Positions 10,158 through 20,949 of a DNA stretch of 29,450 nt are shown here, one piece after another. The position numbers and the translations under genes were made by a program. How positions within the stretch are numbered: position 1 is the first letter of the stretch; each line of letters begins with the position of its first letter. The notes beneath the pieces are model-generated. The model ran no database searches. It saw only the letters and a program-made list of their open reading frames with translations, and was not told the origin of the DNA. Source of the stretch: Mesaphorura yosii (taxonomy: Eukaryota > Arthropoda > Collembola > Poduromorpha > Tullbergiidae); contig WIXG01000643.1 of the NCBI GenBank assembly GCA_009869945.1, positions 1 to 29,450 of the forward strand, read 5' to 3'.

Positions 10158-11097
10158 GTAAACCAGGCGCCATTTTGAAATTATTTTGCACTAATTTCCA
10201 AGTTTTTGTAATGGAGACGACAAATGTAAACAGCTTCGAAGCTTGTGGACGCCACTTTTCTCAATTGGCCGTATAAAAACCATGAATCCCGAATTGGAGC
10301 AAATCGCAGCTCAACACGTGGCCAGGCTAGTTCACCAAGCGTCGTCTCAACGTGCCCCGCTTCAAATAAACGCACGCGTTGTGTTTACATAAATCCTTGT
10401 CGAGATACTGGCCACTTGCTTGCCTGGTGTCAAATTTCAGGACGAAGCCCAAATCAGAGAGATTAAGAAAAGCGTGCTTTGCGAAGGCGTGTTGTATGAT
10501 TGGACACACAATCTGACACGTGAGTTTATCCTTGCTATCGCCCCATTACCTCGTTATCCTTGGTTAGGAACAGATTGTGTCCGTGTCTGTTGTCATTATG
10601 TTCAGAGGCATTTAAGCAGGAGTGAGCCGTGATCAAGTCTTTGTACCTGGGACGTCGTATACCCGGTACCTGTGAATCTAGGTGCTAATGCAAATTTAAA
10701 TCACCAATATTGTATTGAATGAACCAGTACAAAAATATTCCTGAACAGAGACTCCAGTTCTTAGTAGCAAAAGATAAACCCTTCTAATGTTGACTTTAGC
10801 CAGGAGTAGGTTCAGGTTCATTACACAAAGGCAAAGCACAGACAGGTGTGGCTGTTCACAGGATTGCAAAATCATGTACATTGATTCATCCAACTGCAAC
10901 TGCAATGAACGCAGTATGTCCCTGGACCATGATTCATACTTCACACTAATCGTATCTTATCAAAGCAGTTCAGGTATTTCAAATACACTCACACACACTC
11001 GGCAGAAGGCGTCACTATAGTCCATAGCCCCGTGTCCATTCTTTACTTGGTACTTGCACAGTGCCAACGGATTAATCCGTTGACAATTTTTTTTGGT
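10158..11097. other. Spacer upstream of the NLR-like gene
   Basis: No supported gene. Short frames lack ATG starts or domain character. The promoter and any 5' untranslated exon of the Death/NB-ARC gene should lie in its right half; no clear TATA box was recognised. Confidence 0.4.
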
Positions 11098-13349
11098 ATG
11101 GACATGGTCAAGATCCGGGACCTTGTCGTGGAGGACGCAATTGCCCTTCAAAAATGGCACCGGATCGCGGACCACATCGTTAAATCCGCAGACGACGTAC
11201 TCACGATAAAGAAAATGATTAGGAATTGCGATTTTGCGGAAGCTGTCCTTCGATCCCTTCAACTTTGGTACTCGGGCGGGGGAAACAGTGGTGACTTGTT
11301 ACAAGCACTACGTAATCATGGATTGAATGTGCTCGCAGGTAGGTAAGAACAATGAAAATAACAATCGCTCCTCTGAAAAAATTGTAGACTGTTCAAATCC
11401 ATTGCTATATATGCACAGACGGAATCGAAGAACTTGAATTTGGATCCACAAGCAAAGGCTGGATTTGGTTTGAGATCGGGGAGCTCCCACATAATTTTAC
11501 CGGACGAAAGAAGGAACTGGAGGCATTGGACAAAATGATAAAAGCAAGTCGTGCTGCTGGATCCATCACCGGCAACGTTATATGCATTGTAGGGCTCGGT
11601 GGAGTTGGGAAATCTACTCTGGCTAGAAAATATGCATTTGACTATGCAGAGGACTATGACAAAAATGTAATACTTATCACCGCCGAGAGTCCAGACTCAA
11701 TGAGAAATTCATTCATGCGGTTAGCCAAACAGCTCCGACTTCGAGTAGAGGATCAGACACCGAATGAAGAGCTACTTGCAAAGGTCTACGACAAGTTCAG
11801 TGGAAAAAAGTGCCTCTTTATCTTTGACAATGTGGAGGACAAGCAGCATTTCAAACAGTTTAGGCCCAAAGTCACGAGTCCTTCGGGATCCACGACCCTC
11901 TACGTTTTAATTACAAGTAGGAGGAGTGACATAATCCCTGTCCCAAAGAATTACATGAAGTTGGATGTGCTCAAGTTGGAGGAAGCTGTAGAATTAGTGC
12001 TGGCTGGTGTCCCGCAAGCAAGTCAAGATGACGCAGCCAAGTTGGCTGAGAAATTACAAAGACTTCCACTCGCTCTACAACAGGCTATTGCTTTCATAAT
12101 GGACACATACCTAGAAGATGATGACGAGTGCATTGTGACGTACCTGGAGGAATACAACAAACAGGCTACGAGTCTCTTGGCTGACGAAAGATTCCAGGAA
12201 GATCTTGACTATTCCCGAACCACTCTGACAACATGGAACGTCACAGTCAAAAGAATACTCCAGCTAGACGGTGGAAAAGCCGCAATTTTTGTCCTCCATA
12301 CCCTCTCCTACTTGAACCCGGACCTAATCAGCAAGCAGTTCGCCAGGATAGTATTCGAAGACCTAACGGACCCAACTTTGAAGCTTCTGGTCCGGTTTTC
12401 CATGATAAGTTTGAGCTTAGGAAGACTTGTAATTCATCGCCTTGTCCAACAAGTTATTCAACTGAATGCAACTCCTGAAATGGAAAAAATGGTTGGTCAA
12501 CTCCTCTGTGGCAAACTGCAAAATATTCTACACACGAACGAACTGAATGATTTTGTGAGAGAGTGTACGTCACATGGCCTACACCTCTTCCCTTTCCAAG
12601 CCAAACATCCAGAACTCATCACCGGGACTGGGTACCCGGAGTACTTGTCCAAACTTTGCTATCAACTAAGCCAGTACGGAAATTTCGCAGACTGTCTTCA
12701 CGTAGCCGCTCAGGCTGTTGTATTACTTCAATCCTCAATGACAATGACACTGACTGAAACCACTGGCAATGGCAATGACAGAAGGGGCTTCATCGAGTTG
12801 AGGCTGAGGGCGGCTGATGCACAGTTTCGTCTGGACAACAATTCAGAAGCAAGGGAAATTCTTAACTCAATTCTTCCAGCGGCCAAAGCCAGTTTGGGTG
12901 AAGAAGATTGGCTTACACAGTCCATTCTTGCAGCATTGGCCATCAACTACTCGGAAACAGAAGAGCATGAGAAGGCGGTTGAGATTTATGATCAGATCAT
13001 TGGATTGAGGGTGCGAGTGCATGGCCCAGATGATGGGACAGCCCTGAGTTTCCGTCACAACAAAGCCAATGCTTTGTTTCGAATGAATAAGTTGAGCGAA
13101 GCGGATGAACTCTTTCAGGTCGTTTGGGAAAAGAGACTCGCTCTGTATGGGCCGAAGGATCTAAGGAGTATAGCGTCAAGGAATGGAGTCGCGAAGGCTG
13201 CTCTTGCTCTAGGACAGACAGAGAAAGCACTTTCAATTTGGAGAGACGTGTACGAAGACTACAAGGAGTTGGTTGGGGAAGAACACGTTGGGGTAGTTGA
13301 GATGAAAGAGAGGATCGAAGAGGTAGAAAAGGACCAGATTAATGAGTGA
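11098..13349 (+). CDS. NLR-like protein: Death domain, NB-ARC ATPase, TPR-like repeats
   Basis: Exon 1 is 11098-11338 and exon 2 is 11419-13349, joined across an 80-bp intron (GCAG|GTAGG to ATGCACAG|AC), giving 723 residues. Residues about 5-80 form a Death-fold domain (ALQKWHRIADHIVK, FAEAVLRSLQLW, LLQALRNHGLNVLAG). FTGRKKELEALD precedes the NB-ARC. The P-loop is GLGGVGKST (139-147), Walker B/kinase-2 is LFIFDNVED (213-221), sensor-1 is LITSRR (about 244-249), and a GLPL-like LQRLPLALQQA follows. Then comes a winged-helix-like region, with TPR-like helices over roughly residues 480-715 (LAINYSETEEHEKAVEIYDQ; NKANALFRMNKLSEADELFQ). The family are STAND ATPases that oligomerise on signal binding; the N-terminal Death domain would recruit downstream death/immune adaptors. 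The ATG at 11098 is assumed; the related exon at 338-565 is instead spliced to something upstream, so an earlier exon is possible. AATAAA occurs at 13507 and 13568. Confidence 0.85.
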
Positions 13350-13506
13350 TGGATACGAAAGTATGCCTAATTTCGGCTCTTGTCTAATTATCAACTAGGC
13401 GTTCGTTTATATTTAGTAAATTTAAGTCTTTGTCTCCACTTGCACATTTTGGACCGACACTCATATTTTAAAATTTTTTCCCATCCTTTGTTGAAACATT
13501 TCTAAA

Positions 13507-13573
13507 AATAAAAAACCCAGGTACAAAAAGTTTTTCACGCCTTTACCTTTTCTGAGAAATTTCTAAAAATAAA
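13507..13573 (+). promoter_or_regulatory. Poly(A) signals of the NLR-like gene
   Basis: AATAAA occurs at 13507-13512 and 13568-13573, about 160 and 220 bp after the stop codon, in AT-rich sequence. They sit in a short direct duplication. Confidence 0.45.
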
Positions 13574-13607
13574 ACTCAGGTACAAGTAATTTACTACACT
13601 ACGTGGA

Positions 13608-14460
13608 TCGGGATAAAATAATGAACTAAAATCTGAACTCTGAATTCCGAGGTGAAACTACTGAACTCTGAGATGAAACTTCTGAACTCTGAACTCTGAA
13701 ATTCAGCAGCAATTGTAGAAACCAATCGGTATTTAATTCTGACCTCCATTCCGAGTACCTGGCACAATAAATGTATGTCCTGTACACAGTTTAATATTCC
13801 TACCTCGGGCTTAGCGGCTTAGAATCTGCACTGTATCCCCCATCCAGTGCCGTCTTGGGATGTATCCCCAAAGTTCACCCCACTTTCAGGTCGAGGCGCT
13901 TAGGGCATTACAATGGAGCCAGGCAATCCGCCATGTGGTTACTAGGTGTGGATAAATTACAAAATATTATTGGATCCGAGCATTTAAGTTAAAAACATAA
14001 TTTAATTTCAAAGTCAGAAGAAGTAACAAGATCGACTAATGTAAAACAAACTTAGAGAAACAAGAAAGTATTACACTACAAATAAGGAATTGCAAAGGAC
14101 CTTATTCAATTTGGGGCTGTACGAGATTTCTAAATTTGGTGATTACAACGGGATAGGCCTCTGAGAGGCCCGCAATACTGAGGTATAAATCCGGGTCTAA
14201 TTCTTGCGTGCTTCAGAATCACGGCTCCGACAGTGATTTTGTCGCCCATAAGCCCTGTGCAAAACCTTGTCACTTAAAAGTTCCATAACTCCCCAACCCC
14301 CGAACGCCCCGACATGAGGTTAAGTGCGTCATGCTCAGGGATGTTGTAGGCAGTTTCTGTTAGAGTTTCGTTTGGGATCGTTCAAGTTCAGTAGTTTCAC
14401 CTCGGAATTCAGAGTTCAGAGAGTTCAGAGTTCAGATTTTAGGTTAGTATTTTATCCCGA
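13608..14460. mobile_element. Inverted-repeat element, non-autonomous (MITE-like)
   Basis: The left arm (13608-13667) and right arm (14385-14460) are reverse complements beginning TCGGGATAAAATA and containing CTGAATTCCGAGGTGAAACT. The right arm carries about 16 extra bases from local expansion of a GAACTCT motif. The inner left flank repeats GAACTCTGA several times. The 717-bp interior has no supported coding frame. No flanking target duplication was found, so the exact ends and the transposon superfamily are unknown. Confidence 0.6.
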
Positions 14461-14741
14461 CCCGGAGCTGCTGCTTGACTCTATTTGCGTAGATAGTGTG
14501 CCCGGGATCCTCAAAAGAAAGCAGCCTCGTCTTCCTGAATTCCTGGGGCTTGGTGTCGAAGGCTCAAAGCTGAACGTGCCCGTCCCACGACTCGGTAGCC
14601 AACTCGCCCCAACCCCCACTGGCCTTCACGTTGAGTGCGCAGGAATCCACTCTACCATGTACATGTTCTACTTGGTCCAGCGAACACTCCTTCATAGTCA
14701 GCTTAATAATAATCTGGCGTACACAGGTTATTTCTTGTGTG

Positions 14742-14884
14742 GAATGAGAAGTTCACATTGAATGGGTGCGTTGCAGAACCCTTCACATGGCGCAAGTTGG
14801 GCTGAAGCAGCTGTACTTGAGCAGAATGAAACGGGATATAGAACAGGTCAAGCCACAATGCGATTTCTTTACAATAAGAATTGA
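14742..14884 (+). repeat. Dispersed repeat, copy 1
   Basis: The sequence from GAATGAGAAGTTCACATT to AATAAGAATTG recurs almost unchanged at 29303-29450, where the window ends. Apart from a 4-6 bp indel near the left end it is near-identical. Its minus-strand frame reads KEIALWLDLFYIPFHSAQVQ, which has no recognised homologue. Confidence 0.85.
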
Positions 14885-15257
14885 TGGCCTTTCGTGCATT
14901 TGGATTTGGAGTTTGTGTATGTCTGGTTTTGTTCCTTGAAAATCTTGAAATCATACATAAGAGCATGTGGCACAGGCGCAACAGAGTTATCCAGCAATGG
15001 CCCTTGATATTTTGAGCAAGTTCAACCAATTTCAATCAGTAAAACGGGAAACCGCGTAACATGAAATAAATATCCACCTCTAGTCTGCTCTCGAAGCTGA
15101 AACTCCTTTTCCATGTCACAATTTCTCGATTTCGACATTTTCGCTTACGAATAATTAACTAGGTTCGAAGCGGTTGGCTTTGCCAGGGAACCAAATCCTA
15201 ATTCCGGGCTCAGTTCAGTCCACACATTGAGCCGGAGTGGAATCTTGCCTTGCCATC

Positions 15258-16367
15258 ATGATCTCTGACGAGTCGTTCAAGTTGTTTGGGTACGTGATTC
15301 GAGTTGGGTACTGGACCAAGGTCCTGCCCTTCAAATGGAATCCCGAATCTCATAAACTGGAAGTTGTCACAAGTCTCAGAGCATGGCGCCTGATTGGCCT
15401 CGCGTATTTTCTGAATCAGTGGGCACTCATTTGGGGCGCATTTCGTGGAGTTACCAAATCAAAAGACGCTGCAGTGGAAGACTTGATCTACTTTGTCTTT
15501 ATCTTCTTTGGCGGCATCTTGTCTTCATCCATACACTTACACGCTTGGCTTCGCACGGAAGATTTTGCAGCGCTCTTGTCCTCAGCCTTCCCATTCGTGT
15601 ACCGACTCTCTGCACACTATAGAATGGACACGAGTGGGAAGGACGGGATGGAATGGGTCATGAAACTGATCCTGACCGGCTTTACTGCATTCATGCCCCT
15701 CACTTGGATCGGCAACATACTGTTCGTCCTCAACAGTGACGTCTGCTTCCGGTATTATCGCAGTAATTCAAAGGTGGTCAACGTGTTCGTCGTTGGAACG
15801 GCTTGGGGCCTCCAAAACTTGTACATCTTTATCAATGCTGCCCTGTTTGTGTCCATCGCTGTCAATTACACGCATTCCGGAGCCATTCTCCTGAGTAAGA
15901 TAAGTTTTGACCCAGAGAAACGCCCTGAAGAGCAACAGAGAGTCCATCTCGTATTCCAAGCCTATCAAGTCTTGCACGAGTTTGCAGCCGATTTTATGAG
16001 CACTCAAATCGCAACGACAGTCACTTCGAGCTGCCTCCTCCAAATCACGGGGTTTTACAGCCTCATTCGAAACCGTGACCTCCCAAAGAGTATGCGAGTC
16101 TTTGTCGGCGCTTGCCCGACCATCATCATGTGTATCACCAAACTCTGCCTGGACTTTGCAATGACGTACACAATTGCAAGCGCAAAATACCCGACATCGT
16201 TCCGAGCTTGGAAAACGGACATTAGAGGCAGTGATAAAGCGGGAATGAAGTTGCATCACTTAAACTGCAGAGTATTCAAGGCGTATCGCCCGTTCAACTT
16301 TCAGATTGGTGCCCTTTTCTTCATCACAAACACGACGTTCCTGATTAAACCTGTAGGCCTTCGATGA
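15258..16367 (+). CDS. 7-TM chemoreceptor (gustatory/odorant-receptor-like)
   Basis: A single-exon frame of 369 residues from the ATG at 15258; the frame is open 21 bases further upstream, from a GTG. Hydrophobic segments include RLIGLAYFLNQWALIWGAF, LIYFVFIFFGGILSSSIHL, LILTGFTAFMPLTWIGNILF, LYIFINAALFVSIAVNY and a later TM near VFVGACPTIIMCITKLCLDF. The family C-terminal block is present (FKAYRPFNFQIGALFFITNT), but the protein ends only about nine residues later (LIKPVGLR-stop). The neighbours at 3260 and 24428 carry 18-24 residues more after the equivalent point. Either the last TM is shortened, or a final exon follows (CCT|GTAGGC could act as a donor), or the gene has a late frameshift. 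Role: presumed odour/taste receptor in sensory neuron membranes. Confidence 0.75.
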   Translation: MISDESFKLFGYVIRVGYWTKVLPFKWNPESHKLEVVTSLRAWRLIGLAYFLNQWALIWGAFRGVTKSKDAAVEDLIYFVFIFFGGILSSSIHLHAWLRTEDFAALLSSAFPFVYRLSAHYRMDTSGKDGMEWVMKLILTGFTAFMPLTWIGNILFVLNSDVCFRYYRSNSKVVNVFVVGTAWGLQNLYIFINAALFVSIAVNYTHSGAILLSKISFDPEKRPEEQQRVHLVFQAYQVLHEFAADFMSTQIATTVTSSCLLQITGFYSLIRNRDLPKSMRVFVGACPTIIMCITKLCLDFAMTYTIASAKYPTSFRAWKTDIRGSDKAGMKLHHLNCRVFKAYRPFNFQIGALFFITNTTFLIKPVGLR

Positions 16368-16557
16368 AACTGCTTGTCGAGGAAGATTTCCTGAGTGACT
16401 ATGCTGATCCAATGGTGCACCAAGAGCGACTGTTAGTTTTTAAGTCGACCATCGGACTGGTTTATAACCCTGCCGGATTCTGAACATGGAAATGGAACTT
16501 GAAACTCGTTCCAATTCGGTTCAAATTATTCAATCCTTCCAATGGGCTTTCTGATGG

Positions 16558-16920
16558 CGAACCATCTAGCGAATAGCCAACCGCATTTGTGCTATTGAGG
16601 TGCCAAGCAATCGAGGGAGTAGCACACCACCCATGTGGTTTTTGAGATGCCGAGCAATCGAGCAAGTAGAACACCACCCATGTGGTTTTGTGGTGCCCGG
16701 CAATCGAGCTTGTAGCACACCACCCATGTGGTTTTTGAGATGTCGAGCCCGTCGAGGAGCCGAGCAATCGAGCGAGTAGCAAACCGCCCAGGTGCATTTC
16801 AGGTGCCGAGGAATTTGAGTAGCCGAGCAATCGAGCTACTAGGAAACAACGCCTGTGCAATTGAGGTGCCGAGCAGGTCGAGGAGTCCAGCAGTCGAGCG
16901 TGTAGCCAGTCACCCCTATA
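16558..16920. repeat. Degenerate minisatellite, unit about 47-63 bp
   Basis: About six tandem copies share the core GAGCAATCGAGC...GTAGCACACCACCC followed by ATGTGG-TTTTTGAGATGCC. The first three units are 46-47 bp; the later ones are extended to about 63 bp by an extra GAGCCCGTCGAGGAGCC-like block. Copies diverge toward the right end. Confidence 0.8.
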
Positions 16921-17502
16921 CCATCTTTTCCGACTTGCTCGACCAGTTCGGGCGCTCGGTTGCTCGACTCGAACAGGGAAGATGACGGTCTATCTTGTCC
17001 AACTTTCTCGGCCAGCACCGTTCCTCGACTGAAAAAAAGGAAGACGACCCTCAACGTCGGCCAACTTCCACGACCAGCTCGGGAAGTCGGTCAAAATTTC
17101 CAAAAAACTTAGTGAACAAAGTTGTGCCCTTGTCGTGGGACTTTGAGTCGCGCCATGGTAGCTCGAATTGAAAATGTTTTCCTGCGCCTGCGAATTAACC
17201 TAACCTACGCTATGTTTTGCCATAAGAAAAACCAAAGGTTTAAAAAGAAGGTCTCCGTTTTACTCAAAATATTTGCGCCCCGCGCGATGTTAGAAGGAAA
17301 CGAAAATGAAAAAAGCGCCCGAAGACCGCCCTCCAAACCGTTAATTTTTTCCCCAAATACTACAAATTAAGATAATTATTCATGCCTATGTAGCAAGCGA
17401 GCACTTCAAGCGCCCGAGGAAAAGCAAACATTTCGGAATTCGTAACGAAAATTTCGGCACTGAAATTTTGGTTCCAAAAAATAGAACAGAAAGGTTGCAA
17501 CA

Positions 17503-17535
17503 TCCCCTAACATCTAACCTAACCTAACCTACACC
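17503..17535. repeat. Short CCTAA (TTAGG-type) run
   Basis: Three to four CTAAC/CCTAA units in tandem (CATCTAACCTAACCTAACC), equal to the arthropod telomere repeat TTAGG on the other strand. It is too short to be a telomere; an interstitial trace. Confidence 0.55.
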
Positions 17536-18204
17536 CAAACTAAAACTAAACAGGTGGACAAATCCTGGGTGAAAATTGAATTATGAAGGAGTGAAATACA
17601 TATTAAGAACCCACAAATTTGCATGTGTCAGAAATTCCATGTTGAGACTGTATCGAATCCGTTTCTCGTACCTTTTCTGTAAACCTTAGTGAAGGTTAAG
17701 GTAAATTCGAGACCATACATGCACCTACAACTCCAAAATCGATCATTTCATCTGCTCAAATACTTGAAGAAATCTTTCAGGCATGAAGTGCATGAATATT
17801 TCAGTTGGCAAAGAGAAAGTGATGACATAGGCAATCAGCAGAATGGAGCAGGTTTTCCTGAATGAAAGAAAAGTAAAGGTTTGAACAAAGTGAAGACTTT
17901 TGGTTCCAGCGCTACTTCGAAATTTGTCATTTCTTTTCTTGATATTTTACAAAATTAAAATTCCTTGAATTAATTATTATTATCATATTAATCATCGGCC
18001 ACGGCAGTCGGTTAAAAAGGTGTCGACTAAAAGAACAGACGCTGAATATGACTCTCTCTTGAAACAAGGACGAGGATAGTGGGAAAGAATCGTACGTGTC
18101 ATACATGCAAACAAAACTTCCTATCTCCTTTGGAATTGACACGACATTTCTTGTTTGTCCCATAGTACTTCGATTGACTGCAATCGTCCATCTGCACCAT
18201 CAAT

Positions 18205-20619
18205 ATGAAGATTTATTGGCTGCCGCTATTAATAAACACCTCGATCACGATTCTCATGTGCCAGTCTCAGCAATTGACCCGGTTTGGTGATCCACTCGTC
18301 TGTATACCATCAATTAATCGTTTACATGCAGAGTTTCATGATTACATGTTGCATATACATATTAGCAGTGCAAATATTCACTTGGAATCACCAGCTCGAC
18401 CAATTTCTGTCTCCACAACTGGTCATCATTATCAATTACCCACCAGGCATCTACAAGTTCAGAAGGTTCCTCGCCTTGTTATAATCCTGGGGCCCCACGA
18501 AACCACACCGTCTGCATACTATGACATGAGCGATGGCGATTTTGTATTTGATTGCGTAGAAAGGGTATCAGAGTGGAGTTGGCGGAACATGTCCATTGCG
18601 GGTTGTTTCGTATATAACACCCTTTTTGCACATTGGACGAATGCTGTACATGCTGAATTTCAATGGCCATCAGATTTTCAGTGGAAGAGGGTGGCGGGTT
18701 GGAGGGAAGTCAATGACAACACTCAGTTGGGGTTTCTTATTTTCAAAACGGGGCGTATCGCGTACGACCGCATTCAAAACATCGAATACTACAAAGTTGA
18801 CCGTATTTTTGCGGGAAATGAATTTCTTATGTTATCGCTACACAATTGCATGGAGCTGGAGGAGACCGGGAGCTGCTGGAAAGAGATTGATGGGATTAAT
18901 CGTAGACTGGCTGAAGGAGGTCCTGGCTGGGGAGTACGGCGGGATTGGACATTGTACAACTCTTCGTCACCCCACAAGAAGAAATGTTTCTCTACTAAGT
19001 ACACCGACTTGGATTCTTTTCTAACTGCCGCCAGCTCAAATATGAGCACGCAATACCTCCCGCTGGATGTCCTCGCAAATCCCTTTACCCTACCATCTCA
19101 TGTGGGGCTTGAAGGAGTGATCAAGTACCTAGTCATAAGTGGAATTCAATTTGAAAGATTTGACATGCGTTGTTATCAATACGGAAACACTACTCCTCAT
19201 GAGTACCTTGACGCCTGGTTACTTTTCTACTTCCCGGGTCTCCGAAGCAGTCATTCTAACTCTTTTGATTTGGCAATAACCAGTCTCGTGCTTGTTGAAA
19301 CGGATGACTGGTATGTTGCCACCTGTGATGGAAAATACAGCCGCTTGAGTTACAAATTCTTCTTGGACCCTTACGACACGGCATCTTGGTATCTTTTCCT
19401 AGCCACCGCAAGTGTGACCACTATTATCGTGTTAACGGTTGCAGTATGGTCAGGGTACACCAGTGGTCCGTTCTGGAGCGTTTTCTTCAACCTGGTCACC
19501 CTCTCGTTTGGTGTTTTTATTGGAGTTGCACCAGACATTCGACAAGAAATACGTGGCAAACGGACCACGCTGATCTGTTTCATGTTGGTATTTGGAGCAT
19601 GGGGGCTCATGTCCATTGTTCTGTCTGGGGCATATCAAGGGATCTTTACAGCAGAGCTGACAAGTACAATTCCAAGCAGATCCCACTGGGAATCAACCAA
19701 AGAGCTGGAAGGATTCACATTCTATACAAAGAAATCCGGCTCCATTCTACAGGAATGGGTATATACTTACAATCATGCAGAAATGCCAACTGCAATCGGT
19801 AACCCATACGTAGGGTATGGCCTCGATTGTGTAGAAAATCTCCGCCCAGGCAGGTGCATAATAAATGGAATCGATTGGTATACAACGGAAGACTCGGATT
19901 GTGAAGTAATTCGTAGATTACTGCAGTTTGGGATTGGTGAGCACGAGATTCCAAAATGGAACCAATGGCTGATTTTCGAGAACAAAATTCTGGGCCCACC
20001 AAGTTATCCGAACTTGAGCATATTCGCTTCCTTATTGGACCCATTTCACATTTGGAGTGCAAATTCATCCACTCTCCGTCCACAACAAATCAAAGTGTAC
20101 GCTGAAGCTGTGTCCTCATGCCACAGGTCATGTGCACTAGAGATCAAGGATGAACTTCGTGATCTTATTACTTATCTTGAGCTTAGTGGTGAGGGACAAA
20201 CACTGATGAGAATTGGTGAGAGATTTCAAGTGGACTGGGTCACATATCAATTCTGGACATTTTACGAAGACGAAGTCTCCATGTATCTGCATAACCGCCT
20301 TCAGAGAATAATATCCTCCGGTATCCATTACATTTACTCAAAGTGGTACAAGTTGAAGCACCCAACACCCTGGAATGACGAACTCGAGAAATTGGTAAAG
20401 TCAGGTGACGTTTCATGGTCAGTTAATGATGATCCTAAGCCACTCTCCAGGCACTCGAATATACAGACGGCTTTCTACATGCTCTGGTATGGTTGCATGG
20501 GCGGGCTTGCTTGCTTCTTGCTGGAAATGCTCCTTCAAGCATGCAAACATACGCTTGCCAAATTCATAGCTCTCAAGAATCTAGTACAAACGTTGGTAAA
20601 TTCGGATGGCGCGGCATAG
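18205..20619 (+). CDS. Ionotropic receptor (IR, variant glutamate-receptor channel)
   Basis: An intronless 804-residue protein. It starts MKIYWLPLLINTSITILMCQ, a signal peptide, followed by a divergent extracellular region of about 370 residues. The channel is typical of arthropod IRs. TM1 is near residues 393-415 (SWYLFLATASVTTIIVLTVA), the pore loop near 427-441 (FNLVTLSFGVFIGVA), and TM2 near 455-485, ending in the conserved LSGAYQGIFTAELTS. An S2 ligand-binding lobe follows (ELEGFTFYTKKSGSILQEW onward), then TM3 near 752-777 (AFYMLWYGCMGGLACFLLEM) and a short cytoplasmic tail. Divergent IRs lacking some glutamate-binding residues are common and mediate taste or smell with co-receptors; that role is family knowledge. 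AATAAA at 20670-20675 lies 50 bp after the stop. No break was seen. Confidence 0.88.
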   Translation: MKIYWLPLLINTSITILMCQSQQLTRFGDPLVCIPSINRLHAEFHDYMLHIHISSANIHLESPARPISVSTTGHHYQLPTRHLQVQKVPRLVIILGPHETTPSAYYDMSDGDFVFDCVERVSEWSWRNMSIAGCFVYNTLFAHWTNAVHAEFQWPSDFQWKRVAGWREVNDNTQLGFLIFKTGRIAYDRIQNIEYYKVDRIFAGNEFLMLSLHNCMELEETGSCWKEIDGINRRLAEGGPGWGVRRDWTLYNSSSPHKKKCFSTKYTDLDSFLTAASSNMSTQYLPLDVLANPFTLPSHVGLEGVIKYLVISGIQFERFDMRCYQYGNTTPHEYLDAWLLFYFPGLRSSHSNSFDLAITSLVLVETDDWYVATCDGKYSRLSYKFFLDPYDTASWYLFLATASVTTIIVLTVAVWSGYTSGPFWSVFFNLVTLSFGVFIGVAPDIRQEIRGKRTTLICFMLVFGAWGLMSIVLSGAYQGIFTAELTSTIPSRSHWESTKELEGFTFYTKKSGSILQEWVYTYNHAEMPTAIGNPYVGYGLDCVENLRPGRCIINGIDWYTTEDSDCEVIRRLLQFGIGEHEIPKWNQWLIFENKILGPPSYPNLSIFASLLDPFHIWSANSSTLRPQQIKVYAEAVSSCHRSCALEIKDELRDLITYLELSGEGQTLMRIGERFQVDWVTYQFWTFYEDEVSMYLHNRLQRIISSGIHYIYSKWYKLKHPTPWNDELEKLVKSGDVSWSVNDDPKPLSRHSNIQTAFYMLWYGCMGGLACFLLEMLLQACKHTLAKFIALKNLVQTLVNSDGAA

Positions 20620-20949
20620 TATTCTATCGTGTCACAAGACCAAAATTATCTAAGCATGAACTAACAGTTAATAAATATCTGCACTTCAATTTTGGATTAC
20701 AAATGCTTTGATTTTGGTGTCTATAAATCGGGCGACGATTTTAAGGAAACTTAACCTGCTGAAAGTACATCCAGCTGGCATTTCTCTTACTTTAATTATA
20801 GTATGAATTAATGTCCATATGTATCTGCGCTTTGCATTTCAGCTTTAGATTCATTGAAGTGAGCAATGAACAATTATAGTGCTTGTATAATGATGATCAT
20901 GATGATATTGATATGAGATTTGGGCTGAGTTGCAGTTACCAGGCAAACC

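Larger units (their letters stand above)
13350..15257. other. Repeat-rich spacer between the NLR-like gene and second receptor
   Basis: It holds the poly(A) signals of the NLR-like gene, a short direct duplication (ATTTCTAAAAATAAAA-CCCAGGTACAA-like, near 13499 and 13558), the 853-bp inverted-repeat element (13608-14460) and one copy of a dispersed repeat (14742-14884). The 145-codon plus frame at 14324 and the 110-codon minus frame at 14703-15035 show no recognisable domain and probably belong to repeats. Confidence 0.45.
16368..18204. other. Repeat-bearing spacer between receptor and IR genes
   Basis: It contains the minisatellite at 16558-16920, a following degenerate stretch rich in CTCGACCAG/CGGCCAAC-type motifs to about 17090, and a short CCTAA run near 17512-17530. 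Frames here (for instance 132 codons on the minus strand at 16462) are by-products of the tandem repeat. The IR promoter presumably lies at the right end. Confidence 0.45.

Noticed and set aside
13608..14460. Assigning the inverted-repeat element to a named transposon superfamily
   Set aside because: No target-site duplication or diagnostic terminal motif could be identified, so only a generic label is justified.
14324..14761. 145-codon plus frame
   Set aside because: It starts inside the inverted-repeat element and ends in the dispersed repeat; there are no motifs or composition shift suggesting a gene.
16462..16860. 132-codon minus frame with repeated SQKPHGWCAT-like units
   Set aside because: It is simply the translation of the minisatellite; unit length changes would shift the frame and there is no start or signal context.
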